The notes beneath the pieces were generated by a model, which ran no database searches, was not told the origin of the DNA, and saw only the letters and a program-made list of their open reading frames with translations. 64,000 bases of DNA from Mucilaginibacter sp. OK283 (GTDB lineage Bacteria; Bacteroidota; Bacteroidia; Sphingobacteriales; Sphingobacteriaceae), in NCBI RefSeq assembly GCF_900110415.1, contig NZ_FODR01000009.1, positions 62,001 to 126,000 of the forward strand. The letters run 5' to 3'. This document shows positions 33,977 to 41,706 of the stretch, in pieces (position 1 is the stretch's first letter; each line of letters opens with the position of its first letter). The position numbers and the translations under genes are program-made.

Positions 33977-35116
33977 TTAATCTTTAAACAGTAGCGGCGC
34001 AAGTTCTTTCAGGCTGCGGCGCCAGGTTAGAAACTCATGGGCAGTATTCTCTGAAATAAAAGACACGGCGTTGTAGCCTGCTTCTTTTAATGCAGCCGCG
34101 GCGTTATTTACGCCAGCAGGATTTTCCTTGCTTCCGCAACTTATAAAAATAAGTTTAGCCTTAGGTTTATCTTTTAACTCAGCGGGCGTATAAATCCCGC
34201 CGCTTAAAAGACCGTAATAGGCAAATTCATCGGGCTTGGCAAGTGTTATTAAATGCGTTTCCATGCCGCCCATTGATAACCCTGCCATAGCGCGGTGTGC
34301 CCTATCGGCAACCGTACGGAAATTGGCATCCACATAAGGTACCAATTCATCTGTTAATACAGTTTCAAAAGCATCTATCTTAAAATCCCTCAAGCCACCA
34401 GGTTTCATTTTAATATCGTTGGTCATGCCATAGGTCATCACTATAATAAAAGGTTTTATTTTGCCTTCAGCAATCAGGTTATCCATGATCAGGTTGGCAT
34501 GGCCCTGGTTGCTCCATGCAGTCTCATCTTCGCCCCAGCCGTGTTGTAAATACAGCACAGGGTATTTCCTCGATCTTTCCTTGTCGTATCCCGGAGGCGT
34601 ATAAACGAAGGCCCTTCGCTGCGTATTTGTACTTTTTGAAGGAAAAAATATTTGTTGCACATTGCCGTGAGGCACATCCTTTAAGGCGTAAAAGTCCTGG
34701 TCATGAGCAGGTATTTCTATACCGCTTTCCCAACGGGTAGAACCGTAATAATTCAACGTGCCCGGGTCGTTAAAAATGCCTCCGTCAACTATTAAGTGGT
34801 AGTAATGGAAACCCTCATCCATTGGCCCTTCCGTTGTGCCCGAAAAATATCCGTCGGTACCTTTCACCAGTTTAGTCCCGCCTCTTCCGCCCAGGCCTAA
34901 TGTAACCCGTATACTGTCGGACTTTGTTGCTTTTATACGAAAACGTGCATAACCTTGCGAATTAACCTGGGGATATTCCTGGCCAGGCTGGTTAAGGCTT
35001 GAAGACCGGAAATCTTCTTTGATCTCGCCTGTGCCGGTTTGAGCTTCACAAAGGCTACCGGCAAATGTGGCCATTAACATTATAACTAAACATTTTGAAT
35101 TCATATCGTTGATCAT
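33977..35116 (-). CDS. CE1-type (feruloyl/acetyl xylan) esterase with N-terminal E-set domain
   Basis: 379 residues; the ATG at 35104 four codons downstream is an equally good start for the signal peptide. A beta-sandwich (about residues 50-135, 'YARFRIKATKSDSIRVTL') precedes an alpha/beta-hydrolase domain. That domain has the elbow 'GLSMGG' (S281) and catalytic His in 'ENTAHEFLTWRRSL' (H360). It is colinear with the second half of the double esterase at 20528-22501 (same 'VLYLQHG.GEDE' and 'AMAGLSMGG' stretches), so the two probably share ancestry. It would release ferulate or acetate from arabinoxylan. It lies in the second leftward block between two GH43 genes. Confidence 0.9.
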   Translation of the reverse strand: MINDMNSKCLVIMLMATFAGSLCEAQTGTGEIKEDFRSSSLNQPGQEYPQVNSQGYARFRIKATKSDSIRVTLGLGGRGGTKLVKGTDGYFSGTTEGPMDEGFHYYHLIVDGGIFNDPGTLNYYGSTRWESGIEIPAHDQDFYALKDVPHGNVQQIFFPSKSTNTQRRAFVYTPPGYDKERSRKYPVLYLQHGWGEDETAWSNQGHANLIMDNLIAEGKIKPFIIVMTYGMTNDIKMKPGGLRDFKIDAFETVLTDELVPYVDANFRTVADRAHRAMAGLSMGGMETHLITLAKPDEFAYYGLLSGGIYTPAELKDKPKAKLIFISCGSKENPAGVNNAAAALKEAGYNAVSFISENTAHEFLTWRRSLKELAPLLFKD

Positions 35117-35169
35117 TTACATTTCAAGTTCGTTGTATTTCAAGATCGCCTTTCAACAAAATAGTATTT

Positions 35170-35245
35170 AGTCAACAGTACTAAGTCTAAAGTTGAATTT
35201 TCTTTTTTGGCTTAGAACTTAAGACTTTGGGCTAAAGACTACCCG
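35170..35245. repeat. 7-nt periodic repeat, two inverted arms (AGTnnnn family)
   Basis: The left arm (35170-35197) is four heptads that each begin AGT (AGTCAAC, AGTACTA and so on). The right arm (35211-35245) is five heptads that begin CT; read on the other strand it contains AGTCTTA and AGTTCTA. The arms face each other over a 13-nt spacer. This array lies 22 nt beyond the GH43 stop at 35268 and is of the same word family as the one at 52265-52374. Confidence 0.75.
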
Positions 35246-35267
35246 TCATTTTATCATTGACAAGACA

Positions 35268-36716
35268 TCAGTGAGTCCTTAAATTCCACTTGGAATTATC
35301 ACTATTCATATCAAACCTGGCGAGTGTAGGGGTGCTGTCTCCAGATGAAACTAAAGCCAGCTGCTCCCCCGAGTTTGGAACCACTTTTGGCATAATCCGA
35401 TAAGTTCCATCAGTCAGCTGATCAATTCGCCATAATTGTTCCGGCGCTCCGGTAAACGTTGGTACTGTCACAAGCTCAGCTTCGGCTGTTGCTGCTAATG
35501 CGCGGTCTGTTCCGGCAATTACTATTTTATAATACGGTCCGCCCAGGTATCCCCCTGCGCCTGGGACTGATGAAATTGCCCATTTTTGATGTGGGCGAAA
35601 CATATAATCACTTATCCTTACACCAATGTTTCCGGCTGGCCAGCCGGAAACTACATCTGCTAACTCCTGGGATGGTACCGGTTTCACCGGTTCATCATTA
35701 TTCCGGTTAAATCGCATTCCGCCTGGCATTCTTGTAAAATCAACGCCCAATTCTAAGGCGTATCCCCTTCGCTCAGACTCAATCTCATAAGTTCCTTCTT
35801 TGCAGTTATCACCTGCCACCGGCCATCCATTTTTCCATAGTAGTGGGCGAATGCCTAATACGCTACGGCCACTTTGATCCAGGTCTGCCTCGTAATGGCA
35901 AGACATTTTTTCAACGCCATCGCCAACTATAATACGTCCAAAATGTCCTGGCCCAACCAGCCTGTCGCCGGCTGCAACTACCATTTTGCCACCTCCCTTC
36001 AACATATCCCTTCCTATATTATCAAGGTACGGCCCGGTTACTTTCCTGGAGCGGCCAACAACAATATTATAGGTTGAGTTTGGGCCATCGCAGCAGGTAC
36101 CATGTGTTCCAAGCAAATAGTACCATCCATCACGGTATAACAAATCTGTGGCCTCACAATCAATAGCTATGTTTAGTGCCTTATTACCTTCAACACGCTT
36201 ACCCGTTTTAGGGTCAAGCTCCACAAGGCGTATATACCCAAAATAGGTACCGTAGGATAACCATAACCTTCCATCGGTTGGGTCAAGCAGAAGCCCCGGA
36301 TCTATCGCATCACAGTCTTCAATACCATCAGACGAAGCAACTTTAACAGGTTCCGAGTATTTAAAATCCGGGGACTTTGGATCAAGCGACTTATTCCACA
36401 TGGTCAGTATTGTTCCGTTATGACCGCCTGCCAGGCCGCCGCCGGTGGCGCCATAAACAATAAGGTAGCGGTCACCAATTTTTAATACATCAGGAGCGGC
36501 CCCGCCGCCGGGCCTTACTCCGCCGCCATTCCATGTCCAGCCATCTTCGGATATTAACCCGCCTCCAAACGTTCCGAATGTGTAGTACTTTCCATCGCAT
36601 TCTGCAATGGTGGAAGGGTCATGTATAAATGGTTTGCCAACTTGTGCATTGGCCTGTGGGGCTAATAATAATGAGAACAGGGATATAGTACTTAATACCT
36701 TTACTATTAATTTCAT
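35268..36716 (-). CDS. GH43-family glycosidase with C-terminal beta-rich extension
   Basis: 482 residues with signal peptide. The propeller begins 'PFIHDPSTIAECDGKYYTF' (base D33), which is closer to arabinanase-type GH43 than to the other three here. D139 lies in 'DAIDPGLLLDPTDGRLWL' and acid E188 in 'DCEATDLLYRDGWYYL'. The blade 'GTHGTCCDGPNSTYNIVVGRS' has an unusual Cys pair. Residues about 330-482 form a separate beta-rich module ('WRIDQLTDGTYRIMPK', 'KWNLRTH') with a beta-trefoil/ricin-like look. It may attack arabinose-containing side chains or xylan. It is the second gene of the second leftward block, 51 nt after the unknown secreted protein. Confidence 0.88.
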   Translation of the reverse strand: MKLIVKVLSTISLFSLLLAPQANAQVGKPFIHDPSTIAECDGKYYTFGTFGGGLISEDGWTWNGGGVRPGGGAAPDVLKIGDRYLIVYGATGGGLAGGHNGTILTMWNKSLDPKSPDFKYSEPVKVASSDGIEDCDAIDPGLLLDPTDGRLWLSYGTYFGYIRLVELDPKTGKRVEGNKALNIAIDCEATDLLYRDGWYYLLGTHGTCCDGPNSTYNIVVGRSRKVTGPYLDNIGRDMLKGGGKMVVAAGDRLVGPGHFGRIIVGDGVEKMSCHYEADLDQSGRSVLGIRPLLWKNGWPVAGDNCKEGTYEIESERRGYALELGVDFTRMPGGMRFNRNNDEPVKPVPSQELADVVSGWPAGNIGVRISDYMFRPHQKWAISSVPGAGGYLGGPYYKIVIAGTDRALAATAEAELVTVPTFTGAPEQLWRIDQLTDGTYRIMPKVVPNSGEQLALVSSGDSTPTLARFDMNSDNSKWNLRTH

Positions 36717-36767
36717 AATAACTCAATTGCTTTACAAATCCGGTGTTAAATGCGATGATCAGTTAAT

Positions 36768-37499
36768 TTATTGCAGCGTGATAGATACATCTTTTATCGG
36801 CACACCTTTTTCATCCAGCAGCCGGACACAAAAATCACTGAGTCCGGGACCATTGATTACTGCTCCGCGTATGATGTTTTTCCCATTGTTTAGCGTCAGC
36901 CGGGGCGAAACGCAATCATCCATTACCATGCGCCTGTCCCCATCAAGTATTACCGCTTCTTTTCCATTTAGCCACCACATTGATCCTCCGTTTGAGCCCA
37001 CCGCCAATCTTACATTTTTTATCTCCCGCGGGCTGTTTACTATGGTTACTGCCCAAAATAATACAGCATAGGTCTGTTTCCTTAACCCATAGGCCAGACG
37101 GAATAATTTGATGTTGAAATTGGGGCTTTCCAATGCATGCCATAATAATTCCTGTTCGCCAGCTTTTACTTTTTCTCCATTCCGGGGAATAACCGTAAAC
37201 TGGTTTGAGAAATAATCGGTTTCAAATTGCGTTTTCAGATAGTTAACGGTAAAAACAAGATTACTGCGTATTGATTTGTTAATGGGCTCTAATAGTGACC
37301 AGCGCTGAATAAATCCTTCGGCATTCGGGTTTTTTTTTGATGCGGTAGCCGGGGTAAAGAATGGCGCGATACTTCGTGCGGTATCATTTTCGGTTATAAC
37401 ATCGATCTTGCCTGAGGTTGCAGACTGGCCTTGTGATCTTAAGCCTAACAGAATTACAAAGCCCGCCGCCAACAATAATGCACTGCGTTTAATATTCAT
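36768..37499 (-). CDS. Secreted protein of unknown function heading the second xylan block
   Basis: 243 residues with signal peptide ('LLLAAGFVILLGLRSQGQS'). I do not recognise the family with certainty. The mature part is beta-rich, and the region 'GSMWWLNGKEAVILDGDRRMVMDD' with 'NNGKNIIRGAVINGPGLSDFCVRLLD' resembles the jelly-roll modules attached to sugar esterases or sialidase-like proteins in Bacteroidota. No catalytic triad or lipobox is seen. It is the first gene of an apparent five-gene operon with GH43, CE1, GH43 and GH43-CBM6. Its upstream region carries a candidate HTCS site and a TAnnTTTG box. A xylan- or oligosaccharide-binding role is an inference from context. Confidence 0.7.
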   Translation of the reverse strand: MNIKRSALLLAAGFVILLGLRSQGQSATSGKIDVITENDTARSIAPFFTPATASKKNPNAEGFIQRWSLLEPINKSIRSNLVFTVNYLKTQFETDYFSNQFTVIPRNGEKVKAGEQELLWHALESPNFNIKLFRLAYGLRKQTYAVLFWAVTIVNSPREIKNVRLAVGSNGGSMWWLNGKEAVILDGDRRMVMDDCVSPRLTLNNGKNIIRGAVINGPGLSDFCVRLLDEKGVPIKDVSITLQ

Positions 37500-37702
37500 G
37501 GTAGATACTTTAACTTAAATCAATTTTGGTAAATAATGGATTGTCGAAAATGCATTGATGTTCCGGCCTGTTGATGCATTGCATAAAAAATCGTTTGCAT
37601 GGAACATCGACAGCCTGATACCCTCACATCTTATTGATGATACTTGGGGTTAACATTAAAATGTTTCTTCAATTTTTAAAAATGGCTTATAAATTATTGG
37701 CT

Positions 37703-37767
37703 CAAAACTATACCTTCAGAAAAGGACATCATCACACTATTCGGCAATAAAAGTCAACTTTTGTCAA
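37703..37767 (-). promoter_or_regulatory. Promoter of second leftward block with candidate HTCS site 5
   Basis: On the minus strand TAGTTTTG (37710-37703) is a perfect TAnnTTTG -7 box. About 45 nt upstream is TTGACAAAAGTTG (37767-37755), which differs by one base from the site before SusC2. The leader to the ATG at 37499 would be about 195 nt and contains a GATGTTCC/GGAACATC dyad near 37560-37610. The rest of the gap 37500-37963 shows no gene. Confidence 0.45.
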
Positions 37768-37963
37768 TAATATAGCATGAATTTTAGGTTACGACCGATT
37801 TTCATTATTTATTCGAACATGTCCTTGATGCCATTTCCTGTCGAAATAAAAAAGTTGTCCCTGCGGCGAAATTCTATGCAAAAAAACTTAGCCCTCATTA
37901 CTTATCAAAACCTGGCGACTGAAATGAAATTTCACATCAAACCAGCTCAGGCAGATATGTTCT

Positions 37964-38518
37964 TCAATTTTTCTTAAAACGGTTTGAAAAAATCCTCAGC
38001 AGGATTACTTGTATAAGGAGAGTTTTAAGCCTAACATCCGGCATTTGATACTTAATACTGTTGCTGATCATATTATGAAAAATGCTTTCCAGGTAAAGCC
38101 TCGGGAAATTTACTTCGCCTACCTCAAATCTGGAGATCACCTCCACACGGAAGCGAATAATTTCTGAAGTAAACATGTTCAACGTCGTCTCTAATACCCC
38201 CTGCAGGGAACACCGTTTGCCCAAAATACTTCCGTTCAATCTCACTTCCAGAATCTGCATCAAGTCGCCAAGCGTCTCATTTAAAGCCTTCGCAGAAGTG
38301 GATAGCATTTCGATCAGTTCTCGTTTTTCCTCGTCCGACCCTTCAGTCCTTATCATCTCGGTCAAATTAATTATGGAAGCTATTGGTCCCCGTAAATTAT
38401 GGGTAACTATCCCATTAAAGTCCCGCAGTTGGCTGATTTCATCATTGAGCTGAGTGGAAGTATGTAAGAGGGTCTGGTTCTTTAATTGCTGTTCGTTCAG
38501 CAGTTTCCGTCCGTCCAT
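37964..38518 (-). pseudogene. Decayed histidine kinase fragment
   Basis: 184 codons. The start of a kinase core is clear: a coiled lead-in ('LNEQQLKNQTLLHTSTQLNDEI'), an H-box 'IVTHNLRGPIASIINL' with the phospho-His, and an N-box-like 'LESIFHNMISNSIKYQMPD'. The frame then degenerates into unrelated residues and ends, so the D/F/G boxes of the ATPase domain are missing, as is any sensor domain. An in-frame TGA lies just upstream (38528-38530). It is bounded upstream by a 54-bp palindrome at 38535-38588. It is best read as a remnant; translation as a short kinase-like protein is possible but without ATP-binding function. Confidence 0.75.
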
Positions 38519-38534
38519 TCCGCAAATTCAGTAA

Positions 38535-38588
38535 TGAAACAGTAAAAACCCCTCAGATGACATCATCTGAGGGGTTTTTACTGTTTCA
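38535..38588. repeat. 54-bp near-perfect palindrome (26-bp stem, 2-nt centre)
   Basis: The left arm from TGAAACAGTAAAAACCCC onward is exactly complementary to the right arm ending GGGGTTTTTACTGTTTCA. The centre is CA. The GGGG/TTTTT part resembles a terminator on both strands, but no intact gene ends here. It sits at the 5' edge of the broken kinase, so it may mark a recombination junction. Confidence 0.85.
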
Positions 38589-39049
38589 AGGCGTACCAAG
38601 TTATTATGGATCAATCAGAAGTTGGGATCAGTCCGAAAAGTTTGCGTCTTTCGAAAAAATGCTGGTATTTGGGAGTCATTTAAGATACGCATACGAACTC
38701 CGAATTAGTGCCTAACTATTTGATATACATAATATAAAATCGGAGATGGCTTTCTGAACCTCGCTCTCTTTGCCTTTTTTCTGAAAAAGCCAAAAAAATA
38801 TTCAGTTCATGGCAACGGTTATCGGATTAACAATATCCCTGAAAATAAAACCTGCAATTAAACGCTCTAAGGTTCCAATCACCGGGATCAGATAAAGGCA
38901 GATGTGATAATAATGGACGCGTTTTTGCGGTTTTGGCAAGCGATAGTGACAGGAGTCACTTTTTAATAACAAAACGGTCATTTTTAAACAAGGGAACCAG
39001 CCTTAGTTTTGATGCTGTTAATCACTTTGTATTGCTAAAATTAAAAATT
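38589..39049. other. Intergenic region without recognisable gene
   Basis: About 460 bp between the palindrome and the PNPOx-like gene. A 26-codon frame from the ATG at 38608 was noted but is not supported. No convincing promoter pair was identified by eye. Confidence 0.4.
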
Positions 39050-39502
39050 ATGTTGGGAGCACTTACAGATTTGCAGATAGAAAGCTTGTTGAAACAGCAG
39101 GTTACCGGCCGTATCGCTTGCCATGCCGATGGAACGACTTATATCGTTCCGATAAACTATGTTTATAGCGCACCATATATATACAGCCATTCTGCAAATG
39201 GTAAAAAAATTGAAATGATGCGAAAGAATCCTGAGGTATGTTTTGAAATTGACGACATCCAGAACATCTTTAGCTGGAAAAGCGTTGTTGCCTGGGGGCA
39301 TTTTGAAGAAATAACCGATATAGACGAAAAGGCTCGCCTGATGCAGGGAATTATACATCGCATAATGCCCATGGCCAGTCATCCCGCTAATCATCCTTCG
39401 CATGGGATAACTGAAAACGACAGCGATGTGGGCGACAAAGTTGAACTTATTATTTATAAGATCAATCTTGATAAAAAAACCGGCCGGTTTGAAGGTAACT
39501 GA
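39050..39502 (+). CDS. Pyridoxamine 5'-phosphate oxidase family (FMN-binding split-barrel) protein
   Basis: 150 residues from the ATG at 39050; the frame is open to 38933 but that part lacks family similarity. The fold is the flavin split barrel: 'TGRIACHADGTTYIVPINYVY', 'IYSHSANGKKIEMMRKNPEVCFEIDDI' and 'SVVAWGHFEEI' match the small NimA/PNPOx-like group. Members bind FMN or F420/heme and reduce small molecules; the substrate cannot be inferred. It is followed 121 nt later by a universal stress protein in the same direction, which fits a stress-response pair. No signal peptide; cytoplasmic. Confidence 0.88.
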   Translation: MLGALTDLQIESLLKQQVTGRIACHADGTTYIVPINYVYSAPYIYSHSANGKKIEMMRKNPEVCFEIDDIQNIFSWKSVVAWGHFEEITDIDEKARLMQGIIHRIMPMASHPANHPSHGITENDSDVGDKVELIIYKINLDKKTGRFEGN

Positions 39503-39623
39503 GGCCAGCTTAAATATGGCCTATATGATTGATGATTACAAGCAATTTTTAGGATGACCGTAATCATGTTTTCCCTGACAAGCGTTTGTGAGATTTACTC
39601 TTGAAAATTATAACTCCGACACT

Positions 39624-40451
39624 ATGAAAACGATTATCGTAATTAACGATGGTTCTCCATCAGCCACCCACGCATCAAAACAGGCTTTCGCTATTGCCAG
39701 GGCGGTGCAAGCCAATATTTTAGTGGCCGATACCTATGAGGTTAATACAATGGTTTCCGCGAAAGTGCTGGCCGGGCACAGTATTCAACAACCGTTGATT
39801 GCCGGAGATCGTTTAGCTCGAATGTTAAATGCGCTTAACCAGGAACCGGCAAACTACCATCCCGAAATATCAGCAATGGATATCGCCGATTTTGATGCTA
39901 CACAATTGGCCGCTATGATAATCAAAAATGATATTTGGCTAATGGTAAGCGGAAGCGGTACCGTGTTGCAAAATGGGCCGCGACAACCTTTATTAAACCT
40001 CCAAAGCGTATTAAATAAAGTGCAGTGCCCGCTGCTAATAGTGCCCGAAAACTGGACATTAAAGAACATACAACATATAACTTATATGGCCGATTTACGG
40101 TATTGCCGCGCTGCCGTTGTAAAATACCTTGTTCAACTGGCCGAGCCTATGCAGGCCAGCGTAGCTGTAGCGCATTTGTCGGCCAAGGGAATTCCGGATA
40201 TCGAGGAAAGTTATGGACAGCAACTGTTTACCGAACGGGTTGGAAATCATATCCGTAATTTCCCGGTTGCTTTTAACAACATCAGAGAAAAAGACATTAA
40301 CAAGGCGCTTGATGTTATAATTAACGGAATGCATAACGATGTGCTGGTGCTTGTTAACCACCGTTATCATTTTAAAGAGATCATTGGGGATTATTTGACC
40401 GAAGCGCTGCCGGGGCATATTACAATACCATTGCTGATATTTCCGTATTAA
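39624..40451 (+). CDS. Universal stress protein (UspA) family, double-domain
   Basis: 275 residues from the ATG at 39624 ('MKTIIVINDGSPSATHASKQAF'), a typical Usp start with hydrophobic beta1 and an Asp at its end. The first Usp domain reaches to about residue 140 ('KVQCPLLIVPENW'). The second ('IQHITYMADLRYCRAAVVKYLVQLA' to 'ITIPLLIFPY') is more divergent. The ATP-binding G-2x-G-9x-G(S/T) motif is not clear in either half. Cytoplasmic; probably a stress or redox responder. It ends at a strong bidirectional terminator shared with the convergent HIT gene. Confidence 0.88.
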   Translation: MKTIIVINDGSPSATHASKQAFAIARAVQANILVADTYEVNTMVSAKVLAGHSIQQPLIAGDRLARMLNALNQEPANYHPEISAMDIADFDATQLAAMIIKNDIWLMVSGSGTVLQNGPRQPLLNLQSVLNKVQCPLLIVPENWTLKNIQHITYMADLRYCRAAVVKYLVQLAEPMQASVAVAHLSAKGIPDIEESYGQQLFTERVGNHIRNFPVAFNNIREKDINKALDVIINGMHNDVLVLVNHRYHFKEIIGDYLTEALPGHITIPLLIFPY

Positions 40452-40502
40452 CCAAAGCCAGGGGAATCATGAATGGTTTTGCCTTCAGGGTTAAATAAAA
40501 AA

Positions 40503-40537
40503 GGTATTGCTTTAAGCAATACCCCGTTATTTTTTTT
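40503..40537. terminator. Bidirectional intrinsic terminator between usp and hit
   Basis: GGTATTGCT pairs with AGCAATACC over a 3-nt loop. On the + side CCGTTATTTTTTTT follows; on the minus side TTTTTTATTT follows directly. It lies between two convergent gene ends (40451 and 40558). Confidence 0.85.
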
Positions 40538-40557
40538 AAATCAATGCAGACAAGTAT

Positions 40558-40947
40558 TTAAAACGCTGCTTTGATCTTATCTTTTGTAACACTCAATTCT
40601 TCGGCACTGAAGCTTAATTTAGGCCTCGAAAAGTTAAGGTCGTCAACCCGGTTCATGGGGATAAGATGGATGTGTGCGTGCGGTACTTCGAGGCCGATAA
40701 CAGCCACCCCTACTTTTTTACATGGTATAGCTGTTTTAATGGCTGTAGCCACAATTTTGGCAAATATTTGCAAACCGGTATAAGTTTCGTCATCCAGGTC
40801 GAAAATGTAATCAACTTCTTTTTTCGGGATCACCAGCACATGCCCTTCGGCCAGTGGATTGATATCTAAAAAAGCCAAAAACTCATTGCTCTCGGCCACA
40901 ACATATGCCGGAATCTCGCCTGCTATAATTTTCGAAAAGATGTTCAT
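40558..40947 (-). CDS. HIT-family (histidine triad) nucleotide hydrolase
   Basis: 129 residues, full length for Hint-like HIT proteins. Starts 'MNIFSKIIAGEIPAYVVAE', has 'GHVLVIPKKEVDYIFDL' and the histidine triad 'HAHIHLIPM' near residue 95. These enzymes cleave purine nucleoside phosphoramidates or adenylated compounds. It lies 98 nt downstream of greA in the same direction with a repeat array between them, and probably shares the greA transcript. Confidence 0.95.
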   Translation of the reverse strand: MNIFSKIIAGEIPAYVVAESNEFLAFLDINPLAEGHVLVIPKKEVDYIFDLDDETYTGLQIFAKIVATAIKTAIPCKKVGVAVIGLEVPHAHIHLIPMNRVDDLNFSRPKLSFSAEELSVTKDKIKAAF

Positions 40948-40955
40948 TGTTAATT

Positions 40956-41039
40956 ATTTGAAAATTTAAGGATTTGAGAATTTGAAGATGGCCGGGCGAT
41001 TCGATATTTTCAAATTCTCAAATCTTCAAATTCTCAAAT
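40956..41039. repeat. 8-nt periodic repeat, two inverted arms (ATTTGARR family)
   Basis: Four octads beginning ATTTGA or ATTTAA run from 40956 to 40987. Four complementary octads (TCTCAAAT, CTTCAAAT and similar) run from 41008 to 41039 with a 20-nt GC-richer centre. The transcript could form a long hairpin. The array ends 6 nt before the greA stop codon (41046-41048) and reaches to 8 nt from the hit start codon. Confidence 0.8.
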
Positions 41040-41045
41040 TAAAAC

Positions 41046-41519
41046 TTACCGGCTAACTTCCAGTATTTCAAATTCAATTTTACCTGCCGGTACCGTGATC
41101 TCAATTTTTTCGCCAACTTTTTTGCCTAAAAGGCCCTTGGCTATGGGCGATGCTACTGATATTTTGCCAGCCTTCATATCAGCTTCACTTTCGGCCACCA
41201 ACTGATAGCTCATGGTTGCGCCGTTTTTAAGGTTTTTAATTTTAACGATAGAAAGCGCCAGCACTTTTGATGTATCCAGTTTTGATTCATCCAATAAACG
41301 GGCATTGGCCAGGGTTTCCTGCATTTGGGCTATTTTGGCCTCATGCAGGCCTTGCGCCTCTTTAGCAGCATCGTATTCCGCGTTTTCCGATAAATCGCCT
41401 TTATCGCGCGCTTCGGCAATTTGTTTTGATATATCCGCACGGCCGGTTGTTTTTAACCTTTGTAATTCTTCTTTTAGTTTTTCTAAACCATCCTTGGTAA
41501 AGTATGATACCTCTGCCAT
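41046..41519 (-). CDS. greA: Transcription elongation factor GreA
   Basis: 157 residues, the usual GreA length. The N-terminal coiled coil starts 'YFTKDGLEKLKEELQRLKTTGRADISKQIAEARDKGDLSENAEYDAAKEAQ', with the conserved acidic tip Asp-Leu-Ser-Glu-Asn that reaches the RNA polymerase active site. The C-terminal FKBP-like domain ends 'ITVPAGKIEFEILEV'. It rescues backtracked polymerase by stimulating RNA cleavage. The leader (41520-41656) contains two hairpins, the second with a U8 tract, between a good promoter and the start codon, suggesting attenuation as described for E. coli greA/GraL. hit follows in the same direction. Confidence 0.97.
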   Translation of the reverse strand: MAEVSYFTKDGLEKLKEELQRLKTTGRADISKQIAEARDKGDLSENAEYDAAKEAQGLHEAKIAQMQETLANARLLDESKLDTSKVLALSIVKIKNLKNGATMSYQLVAESEADMKAGKISVASPIAKGLLGKKVGEKIEITVPAGKIEFEILEVSR

Positions 41520-41558
41520 AACACGTAAATTAATTATTATTTATCCTATTGGTTGTCC

Positions 41559-41592
41559 AAAAAAAACCGCCCTCCCTTTTTTAAGAAGGACG
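41559..41592 (-). terminator. Terminator-like hairpin in greA leader
   Basis: On the minus strand CGTCCTTCTT folds with AAGGGAGGGCG (10 pairs, three G-U) and is followed by TTTTTTTT. It is 40 nt upstream of the greA start, so most transcripts from the greA promoter might stop here as a short RNA. Confidence 0.6.
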
Positions 41593-41608
41593 CAACGACT
41601 GTAAAAAC

Positions 41609-41647
41609 AAACAAGACTATATGGGCCATGCCTACATAGTCTTGTTT
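41609..41647 (-). promoter_or_regulatory. First hairpin of greA leader
   Basis: AAACAAGACTAT pairs with ATAGTCTTGTTT (12 bp, 15-nt loop). On the minus strand GTTTTTAC follows. It begins at the predicted transcription start, giving a 5' structured RNA. Confidence 0.6.
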
Positions 41648-41656
41648 AGTATTGAA

Positions 41657-41689
41657 CGAAGATAAGTGATTTAAGTTTTAATATGCAAA
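41657..41689 (-). promoter_or_regulatory. greA promoter
   Basis: Minus strand TTTG (41689-41686), 21-nt spacer, TATCTTCG (41664-41657): one mismatch from the TTTG/TAnnTTTG consensus at the expected spacing. Initiation would fall near 41650. Confidence 0.6.
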
Positions 41690-41706
41690 TTTATTTGCCT
41701 TCGGCT

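Noticed and set aside
38608..38688. 26-codon frame between the palindrome and the PNPOx-like gene
   Set aside because: Too short, no similarity recognised, no ribosome-binding support.
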